A DNA stretch of 64,000 bases from positions 115,772-179,771 of the forward strand of contig DEIA01000009.1 of the NCBI GenBank assembly GCA_002352225.1, read 5' to 3'. The stretch is from Flammeovirgaceae bacterium UBA2786 (GTDB taxonomy: Bacteria; Bacteroidota; Bacteroidia; Cytophagales; Cyclobacteriaceae). Shown here one piece after another: positions 25,291 to 34,099 of the stretch. The translations under genes and the position numbers were made by a program. Positions within the stretch are counted from its first letter, which is position 1. Every line of letters begins with the position of its first letter. Under the pieces are notes generated by a model, which saw only the letters and a program-made list of their open reading frames with translations, searched no databases and had not been told where the DNA came from.

Positions 25291-25868
25291 TAAGGCATCC
25301 AATTATTCAAAAATATTAAAAACAGGGGCAGGTAATCTTTCAATTGTTCGCGCATCAGTTTCAATGCTTTTCCCATATGATTTTCTACCGTTTTTACCGA
25401 TATCTGAAGTTGATCCGCTATTTCCTGATACTTCAATTCTTCAAACCTGCTTAATTGAAACACCAGCCTGCATTGCTCGGGTAAGGTTTTCATGGCTTCC
25501 GAAATTTTCAATTCAAGTTCGGCTGCCTGCACGTTCTGAATTACTGATTCAGATGCCACCGCGCCTGCATACAACTCGTGTGCAACATGTTGTTGTTTTA
25601 CTTTTTCGTGTTTGATTACGTTGAGGCAACTGTTGCGCACCATGCGATACAGGTAAGCCTTCAAAGAAGTTTCAATTTGAATAGTAGTTCGTTTTTCCCA
25701 AACCGAAATAAAAGCGGTTTGAACAACTTCTTCCGCTTCCTCCTTATCATTTAAAAATGAAAAGGCATAGCGGCAAAGCGGTTGGTAATGGGCACGGAAA
25801 ATCATCTCAAACGTACTTGGGTTGCCCTGCCGGAATTTTTCTAAAACCTGCTTTTCCGATAAATCCAC
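25290..25868 (-). CDS. ECF-type RNA polymerase sigma-70 factor
   Basis: This 192-residue sigma factor contains only regions 2 and 4. Region 2 covers about residues 17-75 (FEMIFRAHYQPLCRYAFSFLNDKEEAEEVVQTAFISVW, the core-binding and -10 recognising part). Region 4 covers about 120-175 (MKTLPEQCRLVFQLSRFEELKYQEIADQLQISVKTVENHMGKAL, helix-turn-helix). This is the Bacteroidetes-type ECF group that pairs with FecR. It heads the operon and overlaps fecR by one base (TAATG), so the two are probably made in fixed ratio. It likely directs transcription of this receptor locus. Confidence 0.95.
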   Translation of the reverse strand: MDLSEKQVLEKFRQGNPSTFEMIFRAHYQPLCRYAFSFLNDKEEAEEVVQTAFISVWEKRTTIQIETSLKAYLYRMVRNSCLNVIKHEKVKQQHVAHELYAGAVASESVIQNVQAAELELKISEAMKTLPEQCRLVFQLSRFEELKYQEIADQLQISVKTVENHMGKALKLMREQLKDYLPLFLIFLNNWMP

Positions 25869-25973
25869 CGCTTAATTATGATTTGGTGCAATTTACGGGT
25901 TTCGGGACGTTGAGGTTATGACAACTCAACTAACTTTTACCCCTACGGGAATGAAAATTTTGGTTTATAAAAG

Positions 25974-26012
25974 AAAAAGTGCCCGCAAACTGTGATTTTG
26001 CGTGCACTTTTT
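25974..26012. terminator. Bidirectional terminator downstream of the carbonic anhydrase gene
   Basis: AAAAAGTGC at 25974-25982 pairs with GCACTTTTT at 26004-26012. After one C-T mismatch an inner CGCAAA/TTTGCG extension follows, with a short loop. The A/T ends of the stem provide a T-tract in both directions. It ends the SulP-carbonic anhydrase transcript on the minus strand. Confidence 0.75.
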
Positions 26013-26022
26013 AGGTTTCCAA

Positions 26023-26664
26023 TTATCTTAATCTTTCAAACCGGTACACATCGGGCATCTCCGAGTCATCATGCATACTTACTTTTAGGTCGTTTATTAA
26101 ACCCTTACTTACATCGTATACCCAACCGTGAATATATGGAAACCCGCCTCTGCGCTGCCAGGCATTTTGGATAATAGATGTTTTACCTAAATCGTACACT
26201 TGTTCAATAACATTTAACTCTATAAACCGGTCTTCGCGTTGTTTCATGTCTTTTATGGCCTCCAACTCATCCATATACAAGCGATACACATCTTTGATAT
26301 GACGAATCCAGTTATCGATAAGACCAATTTGTTTGTTTCCCATAGCTGCCCGTACACCACCACAACCGTAGTGCCCGCAAACAATTACGTGGTTTACTTC
26401 TAAAACGTTTACCGCATAGTCCAGCACGCTTAACATATTCATATCGGTATGAACAACTAGGTTAGCAATGTTGCGATGCACAAAAACTTCGCCCGGTTGA
26501 GTTCCTGTTATTTGATTTGCGGGCACGCGGCTATCGGCACAGCCAATCCATAAAAATTCAGGTTTTTGTGTGTTTGCCAGTTTGTTAAAAAAATCCTTAT
26601 CGGCACTTACCATTTGCTCTACCCAGGCCCGGTTTTGCAAGAGCAATTGATTGTATTTTTCCAT
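26023..26664 (-). CDS. Beta-class carbonic anhydrase
   Basis: This 213-residue enzyme reversibly hydrates CO2 to bicarbonate. The zinc ligands are C42, H98 and C101, in the motifs GCADSRVPA and CGHYGCGG. The catalytic dyad D44/R46 is in CADSR. The length and the GEVFVHRNIANLV segment fit the bacterial beta class. It has no signal peptide and is cytoplasmic. It lies 36 bp downstream of a SulP transporter gene in the same direction, and the terminator follows its stop. The pairing suggests bicarbonate transport or pH and carbon supply as the joint role. Confidence 0.95.
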   Translation of the reverse strand: MEKYNQLLLQNRAWVEQMVSADKDFFNKLANTQKPEFLWIGCADSRVPANQITGTQPGEVFVHRNIANLVVHTDMNMLSVLDYAVNVLEVNHVIVCGHYGCGGVRAAMGNKQIGLIDNWIRHIKDVYRLYMDELEAIKDMKQREDRFIELNVIEQVYDLGKTSIIQNAWQRRGGFPYIHGWVYDVSKGLINDLKVSMHDDSEMPDVYRFERLR

Positions 26665-26700
26665 TCTACATTTTTTAGTGTTGTAATTATTACGTGTTCG

Positions 26701-28233
26701 CTATCCCAGTTCCTTTTCTGGCAGTGTTAATCCATTAATATCGATCTTAATATTTTTAGATTTGGCTGTTTCGGCAAAGTCATTCAATGTTTCGAGTATA
26801 TCACCATCCACAAAGCCAGCTTGAGTTGCATCAATTATCAATCGGGAATCTTCCGGTACTTTGGCTAACTCTTGCCGAAGTGCAGCTTTATTAAGAAAGG
26901 TAACATCTTTAGTAAACTTAATCATGTGCTTTTCGTCATACGAAACAACAACCATTGCTTTTTTGAAATTGGTAATCAATATAAAAATCAAGGCCACTGC
27001 TATACCTAAAAACACACCCAGCAATAGATTGGTAAACAATACAGCAAGAACAGTGACCACAAAAGGGAAAAATTGTGCGTAGCCCTTCCGATACATTTCT
27101 ACAAATGCCGAGGGCTTGGCAAGTTTATAGCCTGTTACCAATAGAATACCCGCTAAACAGGAGAGTGGAATTAATTCGAGTAGTTGAGGAATTAACGCAA
27201 CCGAAAGCAACAATATAATGCCATGCGAAATTGCAGAAGCCTTGGTTCTTGCCCCTGCATTTACGTTTGCCGAACTTCGTACAATAACGGAAGTAACAGG
27301 TAAGCCGCCCAGCAAGCCAGATACTGCGTTTCCAATGCCTTGCGCCCGCAACTCACGATTAAGTGGAGTTGATCTCCGCGCTGGATCCAACTTGTCAATA
27401 GCTTCAATACTTAACAAGCTTTCTAAACTGGCCACTACAGCAAGTGTAATAGCTACTGTATAAACTTTGGGGTTTTGCCAGGCTGTAAAATCCGGAAAGG
27501 TAAAGAATGCACTTAAGCCCGACTCAGCATAGGATGGTAACGAGACCAGATGTTGTGCACTTATCACAAGATCGGGTGATAAAATTCTATATACCCCATT
27601 AAGGCCAATCCCCACCAATACCACCATCAATGGTGCCGGCACTGTTCTGAAAAACCTGTATCGCATCAAAAAATTTGAGTTCCAGCTTATCAGCAATACA
27701 ACTGAAACAACACTTATTATTATAGCCCCCGGACTTATATAATTCAGCGCTTCAATAATTTCAGAGAATGTATTGCGCCCATCTGCCTGCATGAAACTTT
27801 CATCTCCTTCAAAGTCGCCATCATACCCAATGGCGTGTGGTATTTGCTTTAGAATAAGAATTAACCCTATACCGGCCAACATGCCTTTTATAACCGCCAC
27901 CGGAAAAAAATGCCCGATCGACCCTGCCCGTAAAAGGCCCAGTAAAATTTGCAGGATCCCCGCAATTATTACACTTAATAAGAAAATCTCGAATGAACCG
28001 AAATCAGTAATGGCTACCAGTACAATTGAAGTTAACCCGGCTGCCGGACCACTTACACTTAACGATGACCCACTTAATGATCCCACTACTATACCCCCTA
28101 TTATACCTGCCATCAAACCCGAGAATAAGGGTGCGCCCGATGCTAAGGCTATACCTAAGCACAAGGGCAAGGCTACAAGAAAGACTACAACTGAAGACGG
28201 AAAATCCGTTGACCAAAAATTTCTCAAATTCAT
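26701..28233 (-). CDS. SulP-family inorganic anion transporter with STAS domain (probable bicarbonate transporter)
   Basis: This 510-residue membrane protein has about 12-14 helices. The SulP core is seen in VVVFLVALPLCLGIALASGAPLFSGLMAGIIGGIVVGSLSGSSLSVSGPAAGL at the N-terminus (helices 1-3 with the substrate-site half-helix) and in the ELRAQGIGNAVSGLLGGLPVTSVIVRSSANVNAGARTK stretch (helix 10 region). A short C-terminal STAS domain covers about 420-505. SulP proteins carry sulfate, bicarbonate or other anions. The adjoining carbonic anhydrase gene favours bicarbonate, a known pairing for this family. The start ATG at 28233 is 61 bp after a small membrane-protein gene. Confidence 0.92.
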   Translation of the reverse strand: MNLRNFWSTDFPSSVVVFLVALPLCLGIALASGAPLFSGLMAGIIGGIVVGSLSGSSLSVSGPAAGLTSIVLVAITDFGSFEIFLLSVIIAGILQILLGLLRAGSIGHFFPVAVIKGMLAGIGLILILKQIPHAIGYDGDFEGDESFMQADGRNTFSEIIEALNYISPGAIIISVVSVVLLISWNSNFLMRYRFFRTVPAPLMVVLVGIGLNGVYRILSPDLVISAQHLVSLPSYAESGLSAFFTFPDFTAWQNPKVYTVAITLAVVASLESLLSIEAIDKLDPARRSTPLNRELRAQGIGNAVSGLLGGLPVTSVIVRSSANVNAGARTKASAISHGIILLLSVALIPQLLELIPLSCLAGILLVTGYKLAKPSAFVEMYRKGYAQFFPFVVTVLAVLFTNLLLGVFLGIAVALIFILITNFKKAMVVVSYDEKHMIKFTKDVTFLNKAALRQELAKVPEDSRLIIDATQAGFVDGDILETLNDFAETAKSKNIKIDINGLTLPEKELG

Positions 28234-28294
28234 AAAAAGAAAAAAAATAAAATTAAAAACTGAAGCACCCGTTTCGGGTTAAAGCAAAGTCAGT

Positions 28295-28603
28295 TTACGC
28301 CTGTGGAGGTGGCGAGATTATTTCCAGGAAATGGAAATCGGTAAGAAAGTGGCCAGCAAGAGAAAGCTTTTGTGAATTGATGTTACCTGCAGTGTTTGCG
28401 TGGCCCGAAAGTAACTTAGAATTTTCGTCATCTTCGGATATGTCTTCTTCAACGGGAGAAGGAACTTGCTGCGTTTCCGTTTCCTCCGCAAGATCAGCGC
28501 ATTCGATCGCATTGGCTTTTTTAATCGAAGTAGTTATGGTGTTGGCCGATACTAAGATCAGCAAACAGAAGATAGCCACATACGAGAAAACAATTTTTAC
28601 CAT
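28295..28603 (-). CDS. Small membrane-anchored or exported protein with acidic middle and PPP ending
   Basis: This is a 102-residue protein with one hydrophobic segment at about 5-22. An acidic linker (AEETETQQVPSPVEEDISEDDENS) follows, then GHFLTDFHFLEIISPPPQA at the C-terminus. No known domain is recognised. It is encoded just upstream of, and in line with, the SulP-carbonic anhydrase genes. A TATATTTG -7 element at 28614-28621 supports expression from this start. An unrelated small protein with the same overall plan (anchor, variable linker, PPPKG end) heads the RND efflux operon at 35483. The function is unknown. Confidence 0.65.
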   Translation of the reverse strand: MVKIVFSYVAIFCLLILVSANTITTSIKKANAIECADLAEETETQQVPSPVEEDISEDDENSKLLSGHANTAGNINSQKLSLAGHFLTDFHFLEIISPPPQA

Positions 28604-28613
28604 AAGGGGATGG

Positions 28614-28621
28614 CAAATATA
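28614..28621 (-). promoter_or_regulatory. -7 promoter element upstream of the small-protein/SulP/carbonic anhydrase genes
   Basis: On the minus strand this reads TATATTTG, an exact match to TAnnTTTG, 10 bp before the ATG at 28603. No -33 TTTG at the usual spacing is obvious. Confidence 0.4.
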
Positions 28622-28676
28622 GCAAATTATTGCAATGCTTTAAAGTTGATTTGTGTTTAAGAATTTTTTAACAAGT

Positions 28677-31028
28677 TTATTCGCTGCGCAGCGAATTTAC
28701 AGGATTTGCAAGAGCAACTTTAAATGAACGGAAACTTACTGTAAGAGCAGCCACCGCAAGGCTTATCAAGCCGGCCAACACAAACACAAGAATTTCTGCT
28801 TCGATTCTATATGCAAAATTATCGAGCCATAAATTGCCTAAGTAATACATAACCGGGGCTGCAATTGCAAATGCTACCATTACCAATAAAATAAATTCGC
28901 GTGTTAGCAACCAGGTAAGATGTAGTGTGGGTGCCCCTAATACTTTACGAAGGGCAACTTCGCGGGCGCGTTGTTCCGTAACAAACATTACCATTCCTAA
29001 TAAACCCAGGCAGCTTATAAATATTGCCAGGGTGGTTAGGTAGCTTAAAATCTGACTCGTTCGCTCTTCGTTACGATACGATTGATCAATCTCTTCATCC
29101 AGGAACATATATTCGAATGGCGCCCCCGGGTTAATTTTCTTAAATACTTCCTTCACTTGCTGGGTGTGTTCTACCAGGTTGCCGGCATTCAGACGTACCG
29201 CTACACGATAGTACTCCTCAGGATCAAGGTATATTAACATGGGCTCAATCTTTTTGTGTGCCGATTTGAAATTAAAATCTTTAACAACGCCAACAATTGC
29301 GTTATTCATTCTTGATCCAAATGTTATGGTTTTGCTAAGCGGATCAGTAATGCCCATTTGTCTTACGGCTTCCTCATTAATCAGCATGGCTCCTGAATCT
29401 GAAATTATTTCAGGCGAAAAATCGCGGCCTTCTACAATCTCTATTGAAAAGGTTTTAACGAAATCGTGTTCAACTGGCAACACATGAAATAGAACAGACG
29501 CGTCCGGGTTTTTTCCTTCCCAATCCACCATATCACTTGATTCGTTAATGTTGGATAATTTGGAGCTTGTAGCGGTTACACTTTGGACACCGGGCAACGA
29601 AAGTAGTTCTGTTTTAAAAGCGTTAAACTGTTGTCTTAGGTTTCGGTTTGCCGCAAAGGTGAGAATGTTCTCTTTTTCAAAGCCCAGGTCGCGTGCCCGT
29701 ATGTAGGCCAGTTGATCGCGCACCAACATGGTGCCGGTTAAGAATGAAATAGCTAGCACAAATTGCAGCACTACCAGAGTACGCCTGAAAATAATAGTGC
29801 TACGCCCACTCTTTAAGTAGCCCTTTAAAACCAATGCCGGATTTAATGCCGATAATAATAATGCCGGATAAGCCCCACCTAAAAAAGAACAGACAACAAC
29901 TGATGCCAGCATAGGCAAATAGATAGCTGGCTTAAATAATTCGAATTCGATTGATTTACCACTTAGCTCGTTAAATGAGGGCAGCATTAGCCAACTTATC
30001 CCCACGGCCACTATAAACGCCAGTATAGTGTAAAGAAAAGATTCAGAAAAAAAATGTACCATCAACTGCAGGCGATTGGCCCCAATTACTTTTCGTACAC
30101 CTGCTTCTTTGGCTCGTTTAAAAGAGCGGGCCGTAGCCAGGTTTGCATAGTTGATACTCGCAATAATGAGAATAAAAAAGCCAACAGCTGAGAAAATATA
30201 CACATACATACTATTGCCCCGGCCTGCACCATCGTTATTTAAATGATGCGAGTAAAGATGAATATCGTGAAGGGGCTGCAATACAAGTTCAGCTTCGGCA
30301 ACAGGATGATGCTCTTTAATCAGGTTTTTAATTTTATCGGCAAAGCCTAGTGAACTCGCAGATGAAGAAAGCCTGATGTACGTATAATAGCTGTTGGTAT
30401 TCCATTTTGCCAGATCGTCATACCCTCCGGCTCGCACAAATTCCATAGGTATAACAAAGTCAAATTGCAAATGCGAATTGGGCGGCACGTCTTTCAGCAC
30501 AGCAGCCACCAACAATTCTTTCCCTAATACGGTTAAGGTCTTACCAATTGGGTTTTCGTCATTAAAGTAAACAGATGCCAGACGTTCCGAAATCATTATT
30601 ACATCTATTCCGGTGGCGAACGTTTTATGTTCTCCCTTCACTATTGGAAAAGTAAACACATCAAAAAATTCGGGATCGGCCAGAATACCTTTCTGTAAAA
30701 ATGCCGTTTCGTCTCTGCGAACAACAAAATCTGAGTTGCCCACACGGCAAGCTGCTTCTACTTCGGCAAACGTGGTTTTTAAGTGGGGAGCCAGCGGAGC
30801 AGGTGTTACTGCCACCGGATAAATCTCATTATTGTCGTTAAATTGATTTTGTACTATCCGATAAATATCGGTGCTATTCTGATGAAAGCGGTCGTAACTC
30901 CATTCTTCCTCCACCCAAAGAAAAACCAGGATAAATGCACTTAGCCCCACAATCAACCCCGAAAGGTTAATAAGCGAATAAATGCTGCGCATCTGGCGCA
31001 ATACTATTTTAAAGTAGCTGGAAAACAA
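28677..31028 (-). CDS. MacB/FtsX-type ABC transporter permease
   Basis: This 783-residue protein has the architecture of large Bacteroidota ABC permeases: helix at about 18-40, MacB-like periplasmic core domain, three helices at about 280-400, another membrane helix near 420-440, a second periplasmic domain, and three C-terminal FtsX helices. Conserved cues are FSAVGFFILIIASINYANLATARSFKRAKEAGVRKVIGA and EQRAREVALRKVLGAPTLHLTWLLTREF. No ATP-binding partner is adjacent. The start is a TTG at 31028; there is no in-frame ATG before a stop, and MFSSYFKIVLRQMR fits the family N-terminus. Its cargo is unknown, possibly lipoproteins or peptides. Confidence 0.9.
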   Translation of the reverse strand: MFSSYFKIVLRQMRSIYSLINLSGLIVGLSAFILVFLWVEEEWSYDRFHQNSTDIYRIVQNQFNDNNEIYPVAVTPAPLAPHLKTTFAEVEAACRVGNSDFVVRRDETAFLQKGILADPEFFDVFTFPIVKGEHKTFATGIDVIMISERLASVYFNDENPIGKTLTVLGKELLVAAVLKDVPPNSHLQFDFVIPMEFVRAGGYDDLAKWNTNSYYTYIRLSSSASSLGFADKIKNLIKEHHPVAEAELVLQPLHDIHLYSHHLNNDGAGRGNSMYVYIFSAVGFFILIIASINYANLATARSFKRAKEAGVRKVIGANRLQLMVHFFSESFLYTILAFIVAVGISWLMLPSFNELSGKSIEFELFKPAIYLPMLASVVVCSFLGGAYPALLLSALNPALVLKGYLKSGRSTIIFRRTLVVLQFVLAISFLTGTMLVRDQLAYIRARDLGFEKENILTFAANRNLRQQFNAFKTELLSLPGVQSVTATSSKLSNINESSDMVDWEGKNPDASVLFHVLPVEHDFVKTFSIEIVEGRDFSPEIISDSGAMLINEEAVRQMGITDPLSKTITFGSRMNNAIVGVVKDFNFKSAHKKIEPMLIYLDPEEYYRVAVRLNAGNLVEHTQQVKEVFKKINPGAPFEYMFLDEEIDQSYRNEERTSQILSYLTTLAIFISCLGLLGMVMFVTEQRAREVALRKVLGAPTLHLTWLLTREFILLVMVAFAIAAPVMYYLGNLWLDNFAYRIEAEILVFVLAGLISLAVAALTVSFRSFKVALANPVNSLRSE

Positions 31029-31110
31029 GACGTGATGTGCATTTCATGTTCAGAATCTAAAGTAAGATACCTTAGTCTTAATTTGAAGTACGTGTAAGAA
31101 ATTTTGTGTT

Positions 31111-31629
31111 TTACTCTACTTCTACAATAATTTCAATCTCCACAGCAATATTACTGGGCAGGGCATTCATCCCTACAGCAGACCGTGCATGTTTCCCCTT
31201 CTCGCCAAACACAGCTACCATCAAATCTGAAAATCCATTAATCACTTTAGGTTGATCAATAAACGTATCAGTACAATTTACCATACCCAATACTTTTACT
31301 ACTCGCTTTACCTTATTTAAATCGCCTAATTCGCCTTTTAGAGTAGAAAGTATTGAAATTGCCGTTTGTCGTGCCGCTTCATAACCCTGCTCAGTAGTTA
31401 GGTCGGCTCCAACTTTACCGGTTATATTACTACCATCGGCTTTAGTTGGCCCATGCCCTGCCAGAAACAACAGGTTACCACTACGAACTGCCTTAACATA
31501 ATTAGCCATTGGCTTGCTGGGTGTAAATAATTCAATCCCCAACTCTTTTAATTTTTTATCGTAATCTACTTTTTGTGCGAATGCGGATGTGGCCACACAA
31601 ATCAAGCAAGTCAGTAAAATGTATTTCAT
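31111..31629 (-). CDS. Exported RidA-family protein
   Basis: This 172-residue protein has a clear signal peptide (MKYILLTCLICVATSAFAQ) followed by a YjgF/RidA domain. The conserved arginine is present in GKHARSAVGMNALPSNIAVEIEI, as are GHGPTKADG and the QTAISILSTLKGELGDLNKV helix. Cytoplasmic RidA deaminates reactive enamine/imine intermediates of PLP enzymes. An exported version must have another substrate or role, unknown here. It is monocistronic and divergent from tag. It belongs to the longer RidA subgroup that carries an N-terminal extension (LGIELFTPSKPMANYVKAVRSG). Confidence 0.88.
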   Translation of the reverse strand: MKYILLTCLICVATSAFAQKVDYDKKLKELGIELFTPSKPMANYVKAVRSGNLLFLAGHGPTKADGSNITGKVGADLTTEQGYEAARQTAISILSTLKGELGDLNKVKRVVKVLGMVNCTDTFIDQPKVINGFSDLMVAVFGEKGKHARSAVGMNALPSNIAVEIEIIVEVE

Positions 31630-31707
31630 AGATTTATCTTTTTCAGAACAGGAAGGTATTAAAACTTGTGCAAAACTCGGTACCTTCCAAACAAAATAGT
31701 AGTGCTA

Positions 31708-32286
31708 ATGACTGAAGTTTTCCGATGCGCGTGGTGTCTGGGGTTTGATCAATACATTAAATACCACGATGAAGAATGGGGTGTACCGGTACATGACGAC
31801 CGTAAGCATTTTGAGTTTCTAATTCTGGAGGGCGCACAGGCCGGGCTAAGTTGGTCTACCATCTTAAAAAAACGCGAAGGGTATCGAAAAAACTTTGCAG
31901 ACTTCGATCCGGCTAAGGTAGCACGGTTTACAAAAAAACGATTAGAGAAGATTCTGTTAGATCCTTCCATTATCCGAAATCGACTTAAAGTTTATGCCAC
32001 TGTAAACAATGCCAAATGCTTTTTGAAAGTGCAGAAAGAGTTTGGCAGTTTTGATAAATACATCTGGGGTTTTGTGGGCGGTACACCAATTGTGAATAAA
32101 TGGAAATCATTAAAGGAAATTGCCCCCACTACAAAAGAATCGGATGCGCTAAGCAAAGATTTAATTAAACGCGGTTTTAAATTTGTAGGTAGCACCGTAA
32201 TGTATGCCCACATGCAGGCTTGCGGATTGGTGAACGATCATTTAGTGGAGTGCTTTAGGCATTCGTACCTCAGCAAATCCAAATAA
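31708..32286 (+). CDS. tag: DNA-3-methyladenine glycosylase I
   Basis: This enzyme removes 3-methyladenine from alkylated DNA in base excision repair. The ATG at 31708 gives 192 residues, beginning MTEVFRCAWC. An upstream TTG in frame would add 14 unlikely residues. The family signature is clear: RCAWCLGFDQYIKYHDEEWGVPVHDD, with a zinc-binding cysteine and histidine, then FEFLILEGAQAGLSWSTILKKREGYRKNFADFDP. The C-terminal GFKFVGSTVMYAHMQACGLVNDHLVECFRH carries the remaining histidine and cysteine ligands. Confidence 0.96.
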   Translation: MTEVFRCAWCLGFDQYIKYHDEEWGVPVHDDRKHFEFLILEGAQAGLSWSTILKKREGYRKNFADFDPAKVARFTKKRLEKILLDPSIIRNRLKVYATVNNAKCFLKVQKEFGSFDKYIWGFVGGTPIVNKWKSLKEIAPTTKESDALSKDLIKRGFKFVGSTVMYAHMQACGLVNDHLVECFRHSYLSKSK

Positions 32287-32364
32287 TTCAAAACTTTTAC
32301 ATCAATTGAACTTTTTCTAAAATTGCATGTTTAAACACGTAATTAAACAACCAAATCCAAAATC

Positions 32365-32997
32365 ATGAAGAAAATTGCATTAATGTTGGCTGCCGGAATC
32401 ATTTTTACAGCCTGTACCCCTAAAAACCCGGAGGGAGAAAAAGCAGCAACTACCGATAGCGCTGAGGTAACCGCAGCTGAAGGAACCGAAGTAGCCTTAA
32501 ATATCAGTGCTTCCAAAGTTATCTGGACGGGCAGCAAGGTATCGGCTTCGCATACAGGAGATGTAGCTCTTAAATCAGGTTCGCTGTTTGTAAAAGACGG
32601 TCAGCTAGCAGGTGGAAATTTTGTAGCTGATCTTAACACGATTAACGATACCGATATGCAGGGTGAATTTAAAGGTAAACTGGAAGGACACCTGAAGTCG
32701 CCCGATTTTTTTGATGTTGCAAATTTCCCTGAGGCTACATTTGAAATTACAAGTGTAACCGCTGGAGCTGAGGCGGGCACCGCAACCATCTCAGGCAATC
32801 TGACAATGCGGGGTGTAACCAAGAACATTACATTTCCGGCCACTGTAACAGAGGCGACTGAAACATCGGTTAAAGCATCTGCTGATTTTAATGTGCTACG
32901 CGAAGACTGGGGGTTGGTTTACAAAGGCATGGCCGATGACCTGATTAGTAAAGAATTTAATCTTAAGGTTGAATTAGTAGCTGGCGTAGGCGCTTAA
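32365..32997 (+). CDS. YceI-family lipoprotein
   Basis: This 210-residue protein has a lipoprotein signal with lipobox FTAC at about residue 17. A short Thr/Ala/Glu-rich linker follows, then a YceI domain: SASKVIWTGSKVSASHTGDVALKSG, FVADLNTINDTDM, LEGHLKSPDFFDVANFPEATFEI, and GNLTMRGVTKNITFPATV. The fold is lipocalin-like and binds a long lipid chain in other members. Here it would be anchored to a membrane facing the periplasm. It is separate from the soluble YceI at 8559. A Rho-independent terminator follows the stop. Confidence 0.92.
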   Translation: MKKIALMLAAGIIFTACTPKNPEGEKAATTDSAEVTAAEGTEVALNISASKVIWTGSKVSASHTGDVALKSGSLFVKDGQLAGGNFVADLNTINDTDMQGEFKGKLEGHLKSPDFFDVANFPEATFEITSVTAGAEAGTATISGNLTMRGVTKNITFPATVTEATETSVKASADFNVLREDWGLVYKGMADDLISKEFNLKVELVAGVGA

Positions 32998-33027
32998 TTA
33001 TCTTACTATATATTTTGAATTTGAAAG

Positions 33028-33056
33028 AGGTTGTCTTACCAAAGACAGCCTTTTTT
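33028..33056 (+). terminator. Rho-independent terminator after the YceI lipoprotein gene
   Basis: AGGTTGTCTT at 33028-33037 pairs with AAGACAGCCT at 33042-33051 (one G-T pair) around an ACCA loop. The T-run 33051-33056 overlaps the base of the stem. It lies just before the end of the convergent ATP-grasp gene. Confidence 0.85.
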
Positions 33057-33059
33057 ATT

Positions 33060-34091
33060 CTACATTGATTTGATTTTTTTGAACGCGTAATAAATCCGCT
33101 TGCCTTCTTGATACGAAAGGTAAGGCACACCTCGTTTATGGTTTTCGTTGCTTACCCGATACAGATTTTTCCAATGCCTGATAATTGTGCCCATACCTTT
33201 TAACAAAGACGCGCCCGGATGGTAAATATGGGCGGGCTCGGCACCACAACCATTTAGTTCCATAATTTTTATCTGGCCCGCCTCCAGATCCGCCTCTGAC
33301 GCACAGCGCAAATCAAAACGACCAAAATAAAAACCATCAATTTGTTTACTGATTTTATCAAACGAAGCGGTGAGCTTTTCAGTAATTAAATAATTACAAT
33401 TGATAAATGTGGTGCCTAAACAATGATTTCCAATTGAAACAAGTTCAACTTCTTTTCCTTGCGGGATAACTTCTTCTAACCGTGTTGCATACACCTGCTT
33501 TAGCGTTTTCCATTGAAGTTTTGCGCGGTCCTTTTCCAGAATAAGTTGTTTCAGATTTTTTGATCCGTTACCGGTAACCGATAAAAAAATTTTGCCCGTT
33601 ATAGAATTTATAAATCCGGTTGGTTGTGAGGGAAACCGAACATAATACACGCCATACTCCAGCGGTAAATTCACAAACTCCTGTACAATAAAATCTATTT
33701 TGATTTCCGCCAGGTATTGATCAATGTCGGCCACACTTTTAATCTTTCGCACCAGCCAACCCCGTTCACCTATATCGGGTTTAAAAATTACAGGCAATGA
33801 AAGCCCGGCTGCCTCAATTGCGCTAAGAACCTGCGGGGTTGTAGCCGGAAATTTTATCAGAATAGTTTTTGGTTTTACCGAATCGGGTATCAACTTCATA
33901 ACATCCCATTTGCTTTCGCCCATCATACCTCCTGATAAAATGGAAGGATTGGATGCGGAGAAATAAAACAGGCTACGTTCTTTTAGTGCGTACCATATCC
34001 ACAACACAAATACCGGAGCTTGTATAATGCCAAAGGGCCAATACTCCCAGCTTTTGAGTTTGATAAAAAAGTTGTTGCGTAAGAAGGACAA
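33060..34091 (-). CDS. Membrane-anchored ATP-grasp-like protein, function unknown
   Basis: This 343-residue protein has one likely membrane helix near the N-terminus (about 20-36, PFGIIQAPVFVLWIWYAL). The rest reads like an ATP-grasp ligase: LPVIFKPDIGERGWLVRKI (lysine and glycine-rich nucleotide loop), FIVQEFVNLPLEYGVYYVRFP, and DGFYFGRFDLRCAS followed by GQIKIMELNGCGAEP, which holds the acidic and asparagine metal-binding residues. It resembles D-Ala-D-Ala-ligase-like enzymes, but the substrate cannot be told. The start is a TTG at 34091, 9 bp after the DinB stop, with no in-frame ATG available. It forms a tight pair with the DinB gene. Confidence 0.72.
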   Translation of the reverse strand: MSFLRNNFFIKLKSWEYWPFGIIQAPVFVLWIWYALKERSLFYFSASNPSILSGGMMGESKWDVMKLIPDSVKPKTILIKFPATTPQVLSAIEAAGLSLPVIFKPDIGERGWLVRKIKSVADIDQYLAEIKIDFIVQEFVNLPLEYGVYYVRFPSQPTGFINSITGKIFLSVTGNGSKNLKQLILEKDRAKLQWKTLKQVYATRLEEVIPQGKEVELVSIGNHCLGTTFINCNYLITEKLTASFDKISKQIDGFYFGRFDLRCASEADLEAGQIKIMELNGCGAEPAHIYHPGASLLKGMGTIIRHWKNLYRVSNENHKRGVPYLSYQEGKRIYYAFKKIKSM

Positions 34092-34099
34092 GGCCTGAA

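Noticed and set aside
27773..28282. 169-residue plus-strand ORF opposite the SulP gene
   Set aside because: Rich in I, P and K with no domain; a shadow of a hydrophobic membrane-protein gene.
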